Assembly: GCF_000375585.1 (NCBI RefSeq) | Contig: NZ_AQWP01000006.1 | Span: 124,001 to 188,000, forward strand | Reading direction: 5' to 3' | DNA length: 64,000 bases | Source of the DNA: Sinorhizobium meliloti 4H41 | GTDB lineage: Bacteria > Pseudomonadota > Alphaproteobacteria > Rhizobiales > Rhizobiaceae | Shown here: one piece after another, positions 36,988-45,701 of the stretch | How the letters are laid out: each line of letters starts with the position of its first letter | How positions within the stretch are numbered: the first letter of the stretch is position 1 | The notes under the pieces: generated by a model | Told to the model about the DNA's origin: nothing | Seen by the model: the letters and a program-made list of their open reading frames with translations, nothing else | Database searches by the model: none | Translations under genes and position numbers: made by a program

Positions 36988-38226
36988 ATGACATATTCTG
37001 CAGCAGTTGATCTTCGCCAACCCGAAACGCCCGGCACAGACGGCGGCGATCAGGCGGTCGTGTGCTTTCCTTTCATCGGCGACCTCGTTGGAGGAAGCCA
37101 CATGTCCTCGCTTGGCCTGATACGGAACCTACCCAAATCGCGTTTCGTGCCGCTGGTCGTCCTGCACCACACCGATGGACCTGTCGCAGAGTTGTTTCGC
37201 CGGGAAGGTATCGACTTCGTGGCCGCTCCGGTCCTGAACCGCCTGGAGCGGGCGGCTCCGCGCAACGGTGCCGCACTCGTCAATGTCATGCGCACACTTC
37301 CGGCGCTTGTTCCGTTCCTTCGAGCGAACAAAGCCTCGATCGTACACACGAATGATGGCCGCACACATCTCATCTGGGGTCTCGCTGCGCGCGTCGCAGG
37401 GTCGAAGCATCTCTGGCATCATCGCGGCGACGCGACTTCGTTCGGACTGCGCCGTGTCGCGCCATGGCTTCCCAATCGCCTTGTCGCCGTATCGAAATTC
37501 GCATCGCCCCGCCCCGGGCTTTTCTCGGCCGCGGGCAAATGCAGTGTCGTTCACAGTCCCTTCGACGTTAGAAAAATGGACGGGTTCGAGCGGGTGGAAG
37601 CCCGCAACAACGTGCTGGCCGCGATCGGGTGCTCGCCTGACACGAAGCTGCTCGGTTATGTCGGGACTCTGGTCGATCGCAAGCGACCGATCCTGTTTGT
37701 CGAAGCGGTTGCTGCCCTGAAGCGGCTGTCACCTGAGACCAAGGTTGCGGGCCTGTTCTTCGGAAATGCGCTCAACGGCCTGGACGACGCCGCAAGGTCG
37801 CGTGCCGAGGCACTCGGGATCGCGGATTGCATTCACTTCATGGGCTTTCGTTACCCGGGAGAGCCCTGGATCGCAGGCTTGGATGCTCTGCTGGTGACGG
37901 CCGTGAATGAGCCTCTCGGGAGAACCCTTGTCGAAGCCATGTTGCTCGCCACCCCCGTGATCGCGGCCGACTCCGGCGGAAATCCTGAGGTGGTCGAAGA
38001 TGGCAAAACCGGCATGCTCGTACGCGCGGACGATCCGGATGAATTCGCCAAGGCCTGCCTCGCACTGTTCAGCAATACTGCGCTTCGCGACCACATCGTG
38101 GAAACCGCGCGCAAAGAGGTACGCGCCCGTTTCAGTTTCGAGCGCCACGTGCAGGCAATTACATCGGTCTACGAGGAACTGATGGGTGTGACCAACATCC
38201 GGCGCTCTGCGAGTGCAGGCCCGTGA
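36988..38226 (+). CDS. Glycosyltransferase family 4 protein
   Basis: A 412-residue GT-B enzyme. ATG 36988 is preferred over an in-frame TTG 15 bases upstream that lacks a ribosome site. The N-terminal domain has FIGDLVGGSHMSSLGLIRNL; the donor half has LGYVGTLVDRKRPILFVEAV and the EX7E-type site EPLGRTLVEAMLLATPVIAADSGGNPEVV. Its 3' end reaches to just before the polymerase gene on the same strand, so they share a transcript. It adds one sugar of the repeat unit; which one is not known. Confidence 0.9.
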   Translation: MTYSAAVDLRQPETPGTDGGDQAVVCFPFIGDLVGGSHMSSLGLIRNLPKSRFVPLVVLHHTDGPVAELFRREGIDFVAAPVLNRLERAAPRNGAALVNVMRTLPALVPFLRANKASIVHTNDGRTHLIWGLAARVAGSKHLWHHRGDATSFGLRRVAPWLPNRLVAVSKFASPRPGLFSAAGKCSVVHSPFDVRKMDGFERVEARNNVLAAIGCSPDTKLLGYVGTLVDRKRPILFVEAVAALKRLSPETKVAGLFFGNALNGLDDAARSRAEALGIADCIHFMGFRYPGEPWIAGLDALLVTAVNEPLGRTLVEAMLLATPVIAADSGGNPEVVEDGKTGMLVRADDPDEFAKACLALFSNTALRDHIVETARKEVRARFSFERHVQAITSVYEELMGVTNIRRSASAGP

Positions 38227-38275
38227 ACGGGGTAGTCCCTCAAACCGGCGTGAGTCGATCGTGTCGGAGGCCAGT

Positions 38276-39574
38276 ATGAGAACGGCACATCAGCTTTATT
38301 TTGGTGGCCAGCCCAGCAGAACGAACACTCACCTGGCGGCGATCGAACGCGGCGTCGTCTACGTGGGTATCTTTCTGGCACCCTATGCGACTTTACGGTT
38401 TTCCGAGCTTTTCTTCACGTTCAGTGATTTCTTCTTTTGCCTGAGCCTTTTCCTTCTGTTGATCACCGGTCGGATCAAGAGCAGGCCGCTCGAACAGACG
38501 ACATCGGTATGGATCTTCGCGTTCATCCTGTTGTTCGTCGGGATCATGCTTGGCAGCCTCTTCAACGGCAGCCCCCAGCGGGGACTGATCGTGATGGCGC
38601 AATATCTCTTCGCCTATATGATCCTGATAGTCATCCTTATCCGTGAGGATCCGAAGGAAGTCTATCGGTTCGCCGCCATATTCCTGGTCAGCGTGGTCCT
38701 CATCGACATTCATGGTATCATCACGTTTTACACGGTCGGCTACGTTCCCGGAGACGGCAAGGGCGTCGTGACTGGCGCGAAGCGTCTCGCCACCGTGCTG
38801 CGCAATCCGAATCTGGCTGCGTCGATAAACGCGCTGACACTTCCGATCCTGCTGTTCTTGTGGTCTTCGGGCCGCGCGAAATCCTATCTTGCCGCGCCGG
38901 CCCTCGCCGTCATCATCGTCACGGTCGTCCTGACAAGTTCCAACAGCGGTCTGTTCTCAACGGCGCTATGCCTCTCCATCTTCATTGCATTGATCTCGAC
39001 GCCTCGGCTGATCCTGCGGATGGCACTTGGTATGGCCATCGTCGTCGGCGGGTTCGCGCTATTCGGCAGCAGGGATATGCTGCCCAAGACGTTTCAGACC
39101 CGCGTTCTGGGCGCGCTATCCTCCGGCGACATCTCCGAAGCAGGGACCTTCGTTTCGCGTGCCGAACTGATGGGGGAAGCACTCCACATCATTTCCGAAG
39201 AGCGTATCGCGATCGTCGGGATTGGTGCCGATCAATTCCGTGAGAGAAGCGTCCAGGACGCCCCCGTTCACAATCTTTATCTCCTCTTGTGGGTCGAGGG
39301 CGGATTGCCCGCCCTGATCGGCTGGATGATGTTTTCCGGGGCCGGTATGCTGCTGGGCCTCGTGATCGTGAAGGTCGGCGGAGACAAACGCGCACTCGCA
39401 GCGGTGGTTACGCCGATCCTGGTCTTTCTCGTAATTGCTCTCTTCAATCCGCACATGTACGCGAGATACTGGACGATACCACTTTTTTTAGCGTTTGGAC
39501 TTGGCCTTGTAGAGCTGCGGCGCACCGTCCCGCCCGTAGCTCCAAGAAAAGATCGAACGCTTCCCTGGGGTTGA
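38276..39574 (+). CDS. O-antigen polymerase/ligase-like protein (Wzy-type)
   Basis: A 432-residue inner-membrane protein with about 11 hydrophobic segments. ATG 38276 has GGAGG five bases upstream. It shows the general Wzy/WaaL plan: many N-terminal helices, then a periplasmic loop (about residues 270-320, including HIISEERIAIVGIGADQFRE and DAPVHNLYLLLWVEGG), which matches the H..Y...L...G block of O-antigen ligase-type domains. It probably joins repeat units into the chain. Ligase function is possible, but the neighbouring flippase and co-polymerase favour polymerase. Confidence 0.86.
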   Translation: MRTAHQLYFGGQPSRTNTHLAAIERGVVYVGIFLAPYATLRFSELFFTFSDFFFCLSLFLLLITGRIKSRPLEQTTSVWIFAFILLFVGIMLGSLFNGSPQRGLIVMAQYLFAYMILIVILIREDPKEVYRFAAIFLVSVVLIDIHGIITFYTVGYVPGDGKGVVTGAKRLATVLRNPNLAASINALTLPILLFLWSSGRAKSYLAAPALAVIIVTVVLTSSNSGLFSTALCLSIFIALISTPRLILRMALGMAIVVGGFALFGSRDMLPKTFQTRVLGALSSGDISEAGTFVSRAELMGEALHIISEERIAIVGIGADQFRERSVQDAPVHNLYLLLWVEGGLPALIGWMMFSGAGMLLGLVIVKVGGDKRALAAVVTPILVFLVIALFNPHMYARYWTIPLFLAFGLGLVELRRTVPPVAPRKDRTLPWG

Positions 39575-39830
39575 GGCGAGCAAATTCGGGAGAGACCTCT
39601 ACGCCCAAGCAAACTTGCGACTTCTAGTACTAGGAAAGGTTACCGCCTGGATCAGATCAAGACCGTTGGGGGACTCACGGATGCAATGAATATGTGTTCA
39701 TCAAGTTGCCATCGGGCTAGCCGCCCTGGCCCCGCTTCGGTTTATTAGCAATCAACTAAATTATTGCGCCGAATTGAATATTTAATTAAGCTAACGGAAT
39801 AAAGAAAAAAATTTTTGATAGAAGGTTTCC

Positions 39831-41825
39831 ATGACGACATTCGTTTCCGATGGCAGCCTATCTGCCCGTGCTCATCACCGTGAAACTGTCGATTTTGCCA
39901 CTCAGCAGAGCGGCCCCACGGTCGGCCTTTTCGATCTCTGGGCCGTGGTCAAGCGGCGGATCTGGTTTCTCGCTGCAATCATCATCGGCTGCACTTTGCT
40001 GGCTGCCGTTGCGTCTTTCACGCTCCCGAAATCCTATACGGCCAGCTCGGAGGTGGTTCTGGAGCGCAAAGATGTCCGGCCATTTGCCACCGATGCAGCT
40101 TTGACATCCATCGACCGCGACCGCTCGGCGGCGGAAACCGAGATGGACGTCCTGCAGTCGCGAAAGTTTGCCGGCCGTATCGTGGACCGGCTCAATTTGA
40201 TCGAAGATCCCGCCTTCAATCCTTATGCGCCAGGCGGCGAGAAGGCGAGCGGCGCCGACAACGGTCCCCTCGAGTATATCCGGAATATTCTCGGCATTCG
40301 CCGCTCACCGACCGCAGACAGAGTCATACCCGATGTGAAAGCCCAGCGGGATCACGCGATCTCCGCGCTGCTGTCCCAGTTCGAGGTAAGCCGGACAGGC
40401 GAGAGCCTTGCCGTGCGGCTTGTCGTGGTCAACCAGAATCCGAGACTCGCCCAGCAGATCGCCAACACGATTGCCACCCTTTACGTCGAAGCTTCGCTCG
40501 AGTTCAAACAGGATGAGCGCGTCGCGGACAAGGAACGCGCACTCAACACCGGCGGCGCAGTGGCCTTCCTGCGGCAGAGCATGACGCAGCCGCTTTTGAT
40601 CACGCTGCGGAACGAAGAAGCCCGATTGCTGCAGAGCAAAGCCGAGCTTGCCGCCAAGTACGGCAAAAATCACCCCCAGATGATCGATGCGGATTCGCAG
40701 ATAGCCGGCATCCGCAGCATGATCGAGGATGAAGTCCAGCGTATTCTGTCTGATCTCGAGGCCGAGTCCCTGAAACCCAGCGCACGGATTGTGTCGACGG
40801 CGGAACTCCCCAATTCACCGTCCTTTCCAAAGCCCGGCCTCATCATTCCGGCGGCATTCGCCGGTTCCACGCTGCTGGCCTGCGTACTCGCGCTCTTGCT
40901 GGAAACAATCGACACGCGTGTCCGCAGCGGGCAACGTGCCACGCAACTCCTGCGGGTCCCTAATCTCGGCTATATACCCAGGATACCGAAGCATCTGACC
41001 TTTCCGGGCGCCAAGCGATCCTCGTGCATACCGGACTGGAGCAATTTCACGTCCGCGGAAGCGGAGCGGGCGGTTTATATGGCCGGTCGTTACTCGGACG
41101 CGAAGCAATTGCGCCGCATTGTGATGGTGACCTCCTGCGTTCACGATATCGCGAATGCGTCGACGGCTTGGGGCATCGCCACGGCCGCCGCAGCGGACGG
41201 TCGCCCTACCGCCTTCGTGAATCTTGACTTCAATCGTCACAACGTTCCCTATCTGAGGCGCTTCGAACGTTCCCCTGAGACGATCGAGCGTTACCTCAGA
41301 AATCAGGCCGTCATAGGCGAGATCGTGCAGTCCGTTCCGACCTTGCCCGGCTTTGGGTTCATCGACGCGACGCACGTCATGACGGAGCCGTTCAGATCAC
41401 TCGACTCAGACAAGCTCTGTGAACTCATCATGGACCTCAAGCAGAGCGGATATGACTTCATCGTGCTGCATGCTCCGCCGGTGCTCGCCTCCGGCGATGC
41501 GACTTGGCTGGCGCCCTTTGTCGATGGGGTGATCCTCATGGCCAATTGGGGCAAGACGACTGAAGAGCAGTTGCAGGAATCTGCCGCACAGCTCCGGATG
41601 AACCACGCGCATTTGATCGGCACCGTCATCAACCAGGTCAATCCCGAAATCCATCGGCGCCACCACTATGGGGGCTTCGTCATAACGTCCAAGCGGATCC
41701 CGGCCGGCGGCTGGCATCGCCTTCGCGGCAATGGGGCATCCCCTGAACGGTCGGAGGCAGAAATCAACCCCCTTCCCGCTCCTGCAGCAAGAGCGTCGAT
41801 CACGCGTCCGTCGAATGTCGCTTGA
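39831..41825 (+). CDS. ExoP/Wzc-like polysaccharide co-polymerase with degenerate kinase domain
   Basis: A 664-residue inner-membrane protein setting chain length and coupling polymerisation to export. The Wzz domain begins VGLFDLWAVVKRRIWFLAAIIIGC (first membrane helix), with a long periplasmic coiled-coil part and a second helix after PSFPKPGLIIPAAF. The cytoplasmic part (residues about 425-610) has the tyrosine-kinase (BY-kinase) fold order, but its Walker A position reads TSCVHDIANASTAWG without the GK[ST] loop. Walker A' reads FVNLDFN and Walker B IVLHAPP, lacking the usual aspartates. No tyrosine-rich tail is present. It is likely a non-catalytic co-polymerase. AAGG and an AT-rich leader precede the ATG. 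Confidence 0.88.
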   Translation: MTTFVSDGSLSARAHHRETVDFATQQSGPTVGLFDLWAVVKRRIWFLAAIIIGCTLLAAVASFTLPKSYTASSEVVLERKDVRPFATDAALTSIDRDRSAAETEMDVLQSRKFAGRIVDRLNLIEDPAFNPYAPGGEKASGADNGPLEYIRNILGIRRSPTADRVIPDVKAQRDHAISALLSQFEVSRTGESLAVRLVVVNQNPRLAQQIANTIATLYVEASLEFKQDERVADKERALNTGGAVAFLRQSMTQPLLITLRNEEARLLQSKAELAAKYGKNHPQMIDADSQIAGIRSMIEDEVQRILSDLEAESLKPSARIVSTAELPNSPSFPKPGLIIPAAFAGSTLLACVLALLLETIDTRVRSGQRATQLLRVPNLGYIPRIPKHLTFPGAKRSSCIPDWSNFTSAEAERAVYMAGRYSDAKQLRRIVMVTSCVHDIANASTAWGIATAAAADGRPTAFVNLDFNRHNVPYLRRFERSPETIERYLRNQAVIGEIVQSVPTLPGFGFIDATHVMTEPFRSLDSDKLCELIMDLKQSGYDFIVLHAPPVLASGDATWLAPFVDGVILMANWGKTTEEQLQESAAQLRMNHAHLIGTVINQVNPEIHRRHHYGGFVITSKRIPAGGWHRLRGNGASPERSEAEINPLPAPAARASITRPSNVA

Positions 41826-41840
41826 ACCCATGCCGATCAT

Positions 41841-41868
41841 CCTTCTCTCCATCAAGATGGAGAGAAGG
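41841..41868. terminator. Perfect 13-bp hairpin between convergent genes
   Basis: CCTTCTCTCCATC (41841-41853) pairs with GATGGAGAGAAGG (41856-41868), nominal two-base loop. It lies just after the ExoP-like gene and about 75 bases from the end of the convergent lyase gene. No T-run follows on either strand, so it may be a processed or bidirectional terminator or a copy of a genomic palindromic repeat. Confidence 0.5.
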
Positions 41869-41942
41869 TGCGCTGGCCAATACGGGTGTTCGCAGAGTTC
41901 GCGCCTGAAGCAGACGAAGCAGAAGCAAACCGGCGGCGCCGG

Positions 41943-43412
41943 TCACTCGTGAGCAGCCGTTATCCTGCCTGCGGTATCTCCCGCCATGAAGTGGAGAAAT
42001 GCCTCGAGGTTCGTCCAGCCGTCGCCGTCCGTGTCTTGCTGCCCGTCGCTGGCATCTTTCGGGTCGGTGCCGTTTTCAACTTCCCAGTCGTCTGAGATGC
42101 CGTCCATGTCGCTGTCCTGGTACGGCACGCCGGCATCGAGTTCCGGCCAACCGCCGACGTCCTGCGGGTGGCTCCGGAGCAACTGCCCGCGGCGGTCCTC
42201 GACCGCATCGATAATGCGGCGATCGACTGCATCGCGCTGCGGCTTCGTGGCCCCGGCGTTCGCCAGGACCTCGTCGTAAGCAATCTCAGGGGCGAAGGCG
42301 CGGACCGCCGGCGCATCGAATGCTGTCGCGGACACAAACCCTCTCTGCTCCTCGGCCAGAACGAGGCTCTCATCCTGTCCGGAGTCGGTGCGGTAGGGCT
42401 CGTCGTAATTGTCCTTCAGGTAGATCGCGTGGCCGCGTCCGCTTTCTTCGAAGAGGTGAACCATATGGTCGTTTCGCAGCTTCTCCCCCGCGATCTTGTA
42501 GTTGCCGACCACATTGGCCTGAATGCGCGCCCATTCGTCGCCGAAGCTCAGGACATATTGCCACTTCGGCGAGAAAAACACGTTGTTCACGACATCCGCG
42601 ACGGCGCCGGGAATTTTCATCTTAATCAGGGGGTTCCTGAACTGGCCGAAAGCAAAGAGAGAGTGGTGTACGGAGACGTTGCCACCCTTTGTGAACAACA
42701 TATTACGCGCGCGATTCTTTTTCCCGGGGCCTCCCCGCAGGAGCGGTTCGCTTGCAATACCCCACTGCCAGGTAAAATTGCTCGCATCTTCGGAATCGAT
42801 CGTTTCGTCGGATCCCCAACTGGCGGAGATGTGATCGAGCATGATGTCTTTGGCCGCCTCGGAGTACATGCCGAGGCCGCCCGAGCAACAGGCCTCGACC
42901 GCATGCGGACCGGGACGGAGACGAATGTGCCTGATGATCACATCATTTGTCCTGATTGCGATCGAAGGGCGCGTTTGCGTCTCTCCGTTCCGAATGGCGA
43001 TCCCGCCGCCCGGCGCCGTTTCTCCGGCAATCGTCAGGAACGGATTTCGGACCTCCAACGACTTCTCGCGCAGTACGATGGTCCCGCCCGTACGAAAGAT
43101 GCAAACGCGCGGTCCGGACGCTTCGACGCACGCGCGCAAGGAGCCCGGGCCCGCCTCGTTCGTGTTGACGACGTAGAGCACTTTGCCCCCTCGCCCCCCG
43201 AGCGAGCCCGCGCCGAAGCCTTCGGCTGTAGGAAAGGCGCGTTGCCTGCCGTCCGGAAGCTTGGGTGAAAGCGGCTCGATCGATGCCGTCTGGGCGAGCG
43301 CCTCCGCCGGATAGCCGAGCCACGATCCGCACAGCAGCCCCCCCATCATCAGGCAGCGCGCCATCACAAAACCAAATGCCCTTACGTCATGCGCCTGATA
43401 GATTGCCGTCAT
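41943..43412 (-). CDS. Secreted pectate-lyase-like protein with calcium-binding C-terminal repeats
   Basis: A right-handed parallel beta-helix enzyme of pectate lyase type. From ATG 43412 it has 489 residues; ATG 43364 is also possible and would give a shorter signal peptide (MARCLMMGGLLCGSWLGYPA). FPTAEGFGAGSLGGRGGKVLYV, TIAGETAPGGGIAIRNG and DHISASWGSDETID are the family's ladder segments. At the C-terminus, DSDMDGISDDWEVENGTDP and DTDGDGWTNLEAFL are thrombospondin-type-3/EF-hand-like calcium loops. The likely role is cutting a uronic-acid polysaccharide outside the cytoplasm, perhaps the product of this cluster. It is convergent with the ExoP-like gene. Confidence 0.85.
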   Translation of the reverse strand: MTAIYQAHDVRAFGFVMARCLMMGGLLCGSWLGYPAEALAQTASIEPLSPKLPDGRQRAFPTAEGFGAGSLGGRGGKVLYVVNTNEAGPGSLRACVEASGPRVCIFRTGGTIVLREKSLEVRNPFLTIAGETAPGGGIAIRNGETQTRPSIAIRTNDVIIRHIRLRPGPHAVEACCSGGLGMYSEAAKDIMLDHISASWGSDETIDSEDASNFTWQWGIASEPLLRGGPGKKNRARNMLFTKGGNVSVHHSLFAFGQFRNPLIKMKIPGAVADVVNNVFFSPKWQYVLSFGDEWARIQANVVGNYKIAGEKLRNDHMVHLFEESGRGHAIYLKDNYDEPYRTDSGQDESLVLAEEQRGFVSATAFDAPAVRAFAPEIAYDEVLANAGATKPQRDAVDRRIIDAVEDRRGQLLRSHPQDVGGWPELDAGVPYQDSDMDGISDDWEVENGTDPKDASDGQQDTDGDGWTNLEAFLHFMAGDTAGRITAAHE

Positions 43413-43574
43413 GCTCTCGCACCACCAAGTCGAAGCTGAAACTCGTTCCGCCAGCAATCGCCCGCGGCTGAAATCCTCGCACGGCAAAACTGCGCCGAGC
43501 CGGAATGTCGATCGAAGGCCCTACCAGACCATTGGACAGGCATAGGGAACCTCCGGCGACCTGTGACATCGCCT

Positions 43575-44498
43575 TCAGAGATAGCCGTAGCGTCTGAGCA
43601 TCCAGCCGCCTAACCGCTGAAAGGAAATCTGCTGGCGGGCGGGCATCCGTGCGCGCCACGTCTCGTCCTTGTTAAGCGCGATCGACGTGTTCATGCGTAG
43701 CCGATTGCCGGCCACCTGGTGTCCCGGCCCCATCGCCTCTCCATTCTGCAAGGATGTGCCGACCCGGCTCAGGTCAAGCTCGAGAAACGCCCCGATTTTT
43801 CCCATCACGGCGACAGGGTCCGATGCAAAATCCTCGTATCTGACACGGATGACCCTTTCCGGGCCGAGTTTTCGCGAGAGGTATTCGACCGCAAGATTGA
43901 CCATGCTCCACCGCAAGGCTGTCCTGAATACCGACTTCGGCTTGATCTCCTTCTGCAAACCCGACGTGATGTCGCGCTCGTAGCCCTTTAGCAACGACCA
44001 CGCTACACCGCGTCCGTCGCGCACGAGATGGATGACCCGCATGTCAATTCCGGGGATCTGCGCAAGCGCCATCGCCCTCCCCGGCAACTTCGAAGAATCG
44101 ACGATCATCTGGCGGCCGGAACAGGAATGCATCGCGCTGAACAGGCGCTTCGTATGCCGCGTATACAGCGAAAACTGCTTTCCGAGGCCGATGCCACTCA
44201 GCAGTTTCGTAACCATGGAAAGCCCTTCGAACTTTTGCTGGAGGGCGCAATACTCCTCCATCAGTCCGGAATGCTGGCCATTCGACCACTCCCGGAGAAC
44301 CGAGCTCCAGAAGGAGCAGTCGCGAATTGCCTTGCCGCAGGCACAATATTCGTTGTTGCGCCACACGTGTTGTGTAAGCGAGGTGATCTCCCCCGCTCCC
44401 ACCAAGGCGGCATGCTGTCCCAAAGCAATGTCGAGGATCGTCGACCCGCTGCGTCCATAACCTGCGATATAAGCAATGCGAACTGGTTGCGAGGGCAT
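43575..44498 (-). CDS. Sulfotransferase family protein (third, distinct type)
   Basis: A 307-residue PAPS-dependent enzyme. The 5'-phosphosulfate loop IAGYGRSGSTILDIALGQ (GRSGST at 15-20) and the 3'-phosphate motif VIHLVRDGRGVAWSLLKGY are complete. YCACGKAIRDCSFW adds cysteines (about residues 51-61) typical of the 'CGxxxxxCpfW' group of bacterial sulfotransferases. It differs from the other two sulfotransferases in its loops, so the three are not recent duplicates. It may act on another position of the polysaccharide or on LPS or capsule. It follows the pectate-lyase gene on the map but is upstream of it in transcription. Confidence 0.88.
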   Translation of the reverse strand: MPSQPVRIAYIAGYGRSGSTILDIALGQHAALVGAGEITSLTQHVWRNNEYCACGKAIRDCSFWSSVLREWSNGQHSGLMEEYCALQQKFEGLSMVTKLLSGIGLGKQFSLYTRHTKRLFSAMHSCSGRQMIVDSSKLPGRAMALAQIPGIDMRVIHLVRDGRGVAWSLLKGYERDITSGLQKEIKPKSVFRTALRWSMVNLAVEYLSRKLGPERVIRVRYEDFASDPVAVMGKIGAFLELDLSRVGTSLQNGEAMGPGHQVAGNRLRMNTSIALNKDETWRARMPARQQISFQRLGGWMLRRYGYL

Positions 44499-44808
44499 GG
44501 TAAAGCCTTCCCTTTAAAATATATCTGGAACTTGAAACGAACGTTCCATTGCGGGCATGTGTCTGCCCAAATAATTTGCCACTGCGTGGCGCGTATTCTA
44601 AAAATCGATATAATAGCTGCGGCAGCCGACATATCGCGCCGGCATCGCTCCGCACAGCGCAAGACCTACCATAATTTCCGCCGCGCAGCAATTTGCAACG
44701 TTAGCTGGTGGTGCCGATTTATTCGGCCGCCGTTCGGGCCGCACGCAGGAGCATTCTGCGCACCGCACGTTTCCGATCTCGGTCCTGACGGCCATGCCGC
44801 CGGACCGT
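44499..44808. other. Intergenic region between polysaccharide genes and the metabolic island
   Basis: About 310 bases between the third sulfotransferase and the end of the enoyl-CoA hydratase gene, both on the minus strand. The promoter of the sulfotransferase should lie in its AT-rich part (44515-44700). I see no attachment-site-like repeat, transposase remnant or gene that would explain how the neighbouring island arrived. Confidence 0.4.
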
Positions 44809-45579
44809 TCATCTGCGCCGGAAAACCGGGCTGCGCTTTTCCTTGAACGCGGCGCGCCCTTCCGCCGCGTCTTCCGTCGCGAAGCAGATCGTCTGTAGAT
44901 CCCGTTCGTATTCAATCGCTTTTTCGAGTGGCATCGAGACCGCGGCCTTCAGATTCGCCTTGGCCGTCTCCGCAGCTATCGGTGCGCGGGATGCAATGAC
45001 CGCTGCGATGGCCCTTGCGCGTGCCATCAGATCTCCTTGCGGGACCACTTCACTCACCAGCCCCCATGCGAGAGCCCTTTCTGCGCTGACGGGATCCCCC
45101 GTCAGAAGCATGAGAGCAGCATTCGAAGCGCCGATCGAATGTGTCAGATGTGCCGCCATGCCACCGCCCCCTATCCAGCCGAGCTTGATCTCCGGCGCGG
45201 CAAACTGTGCGTTTTCCGCAGCGATGCGAATGTCGCAAGACATCGCGGTTTCCAGGCCGCCGCCAAAGGCGTAGCCATTTACCGCGGCGATAGTCGGTTT
45301 CAAAAGTGCCCGGACGGCGTCGCAGTAATCCGGCCGGTTGCGAAACTGCCAGGGCGTTTCGTAGCCGTCGAGCTCGCGGATATCGGATCCGGCACAGAAA
45401 GCCCGCTCTCCGGCACCCGTCAGGATCACGCAGCGAATGCTGTCGCTTTCGTTGCACTCACCAACGGCAGAAACGATCGCGTCGGCCATTTCAGGTGTGA
45501 CGGCGTTCAGCTTCTGCGGCCGATTCAAGGTAATGACGGCGACATGGCCGTCGCGTTCGAAACGAACATCATCAGTCAT
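44809..45579 (-). CDS. Enoyl-CoA hydratase/isomerase family protein
   Basis: A 256-residue crotonase-fold enzyme acting on CoA thioesters. The oxyanion-hole segments AFCAGSDIREL and GYAFGGGLE are intact, and both catalytic glutamates of true hydratases are present at the normal 20-residue spacing: E110 (GGGLETAM) and E130 (APEIKLGW). It is the last gene of the TRAP/CoA operon. Together with the CoA-transferase and the MaoC hydratase it should process the acyl-CoA of an imported acid; the actual acyl group is unknown. Confidence 0.9.
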   Translation of the reverse strand: MTDDVRFERDGHVAVITLNRPQKLNAVTPEMADAIVSAVGECNESDSIRCVILTGAGERAFCAGSDIRELDGYETPWQFRNRPDYCDAVRALLKPTIAAVNGYAFGGGLETAMSCDIRIAAENAQFAAPEIKLGWIGGGGMAAHLTHSIGASNAALMLLTGDPVSAERALAWGLVSEVVPQGDLMARARAIAAVIASRAPIAAETAKANLKAAVSMPLEKAIEYERDLQTICFATEDAAEGRAAFKEKRSPVFRRR

Positions 45580-45701
45580 CTACGGAACTCCTCGATCGCG
45601 ATGACTTCAGGTCGGATGACCCGAAATCACCGATGTGATCGTTTCTGATCGGTTGAAATGGACAGGGGACGAAACCCGCGCACGGATTTCCTCATCCCGT
45701 G

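Noticed and set aside
44598-44915. Small minus-strand frame across the end of the enoyl-CoA hydratase gene
   Set aside because: Overlaps the real gene's end in another frame and has no ribosome site or homology.
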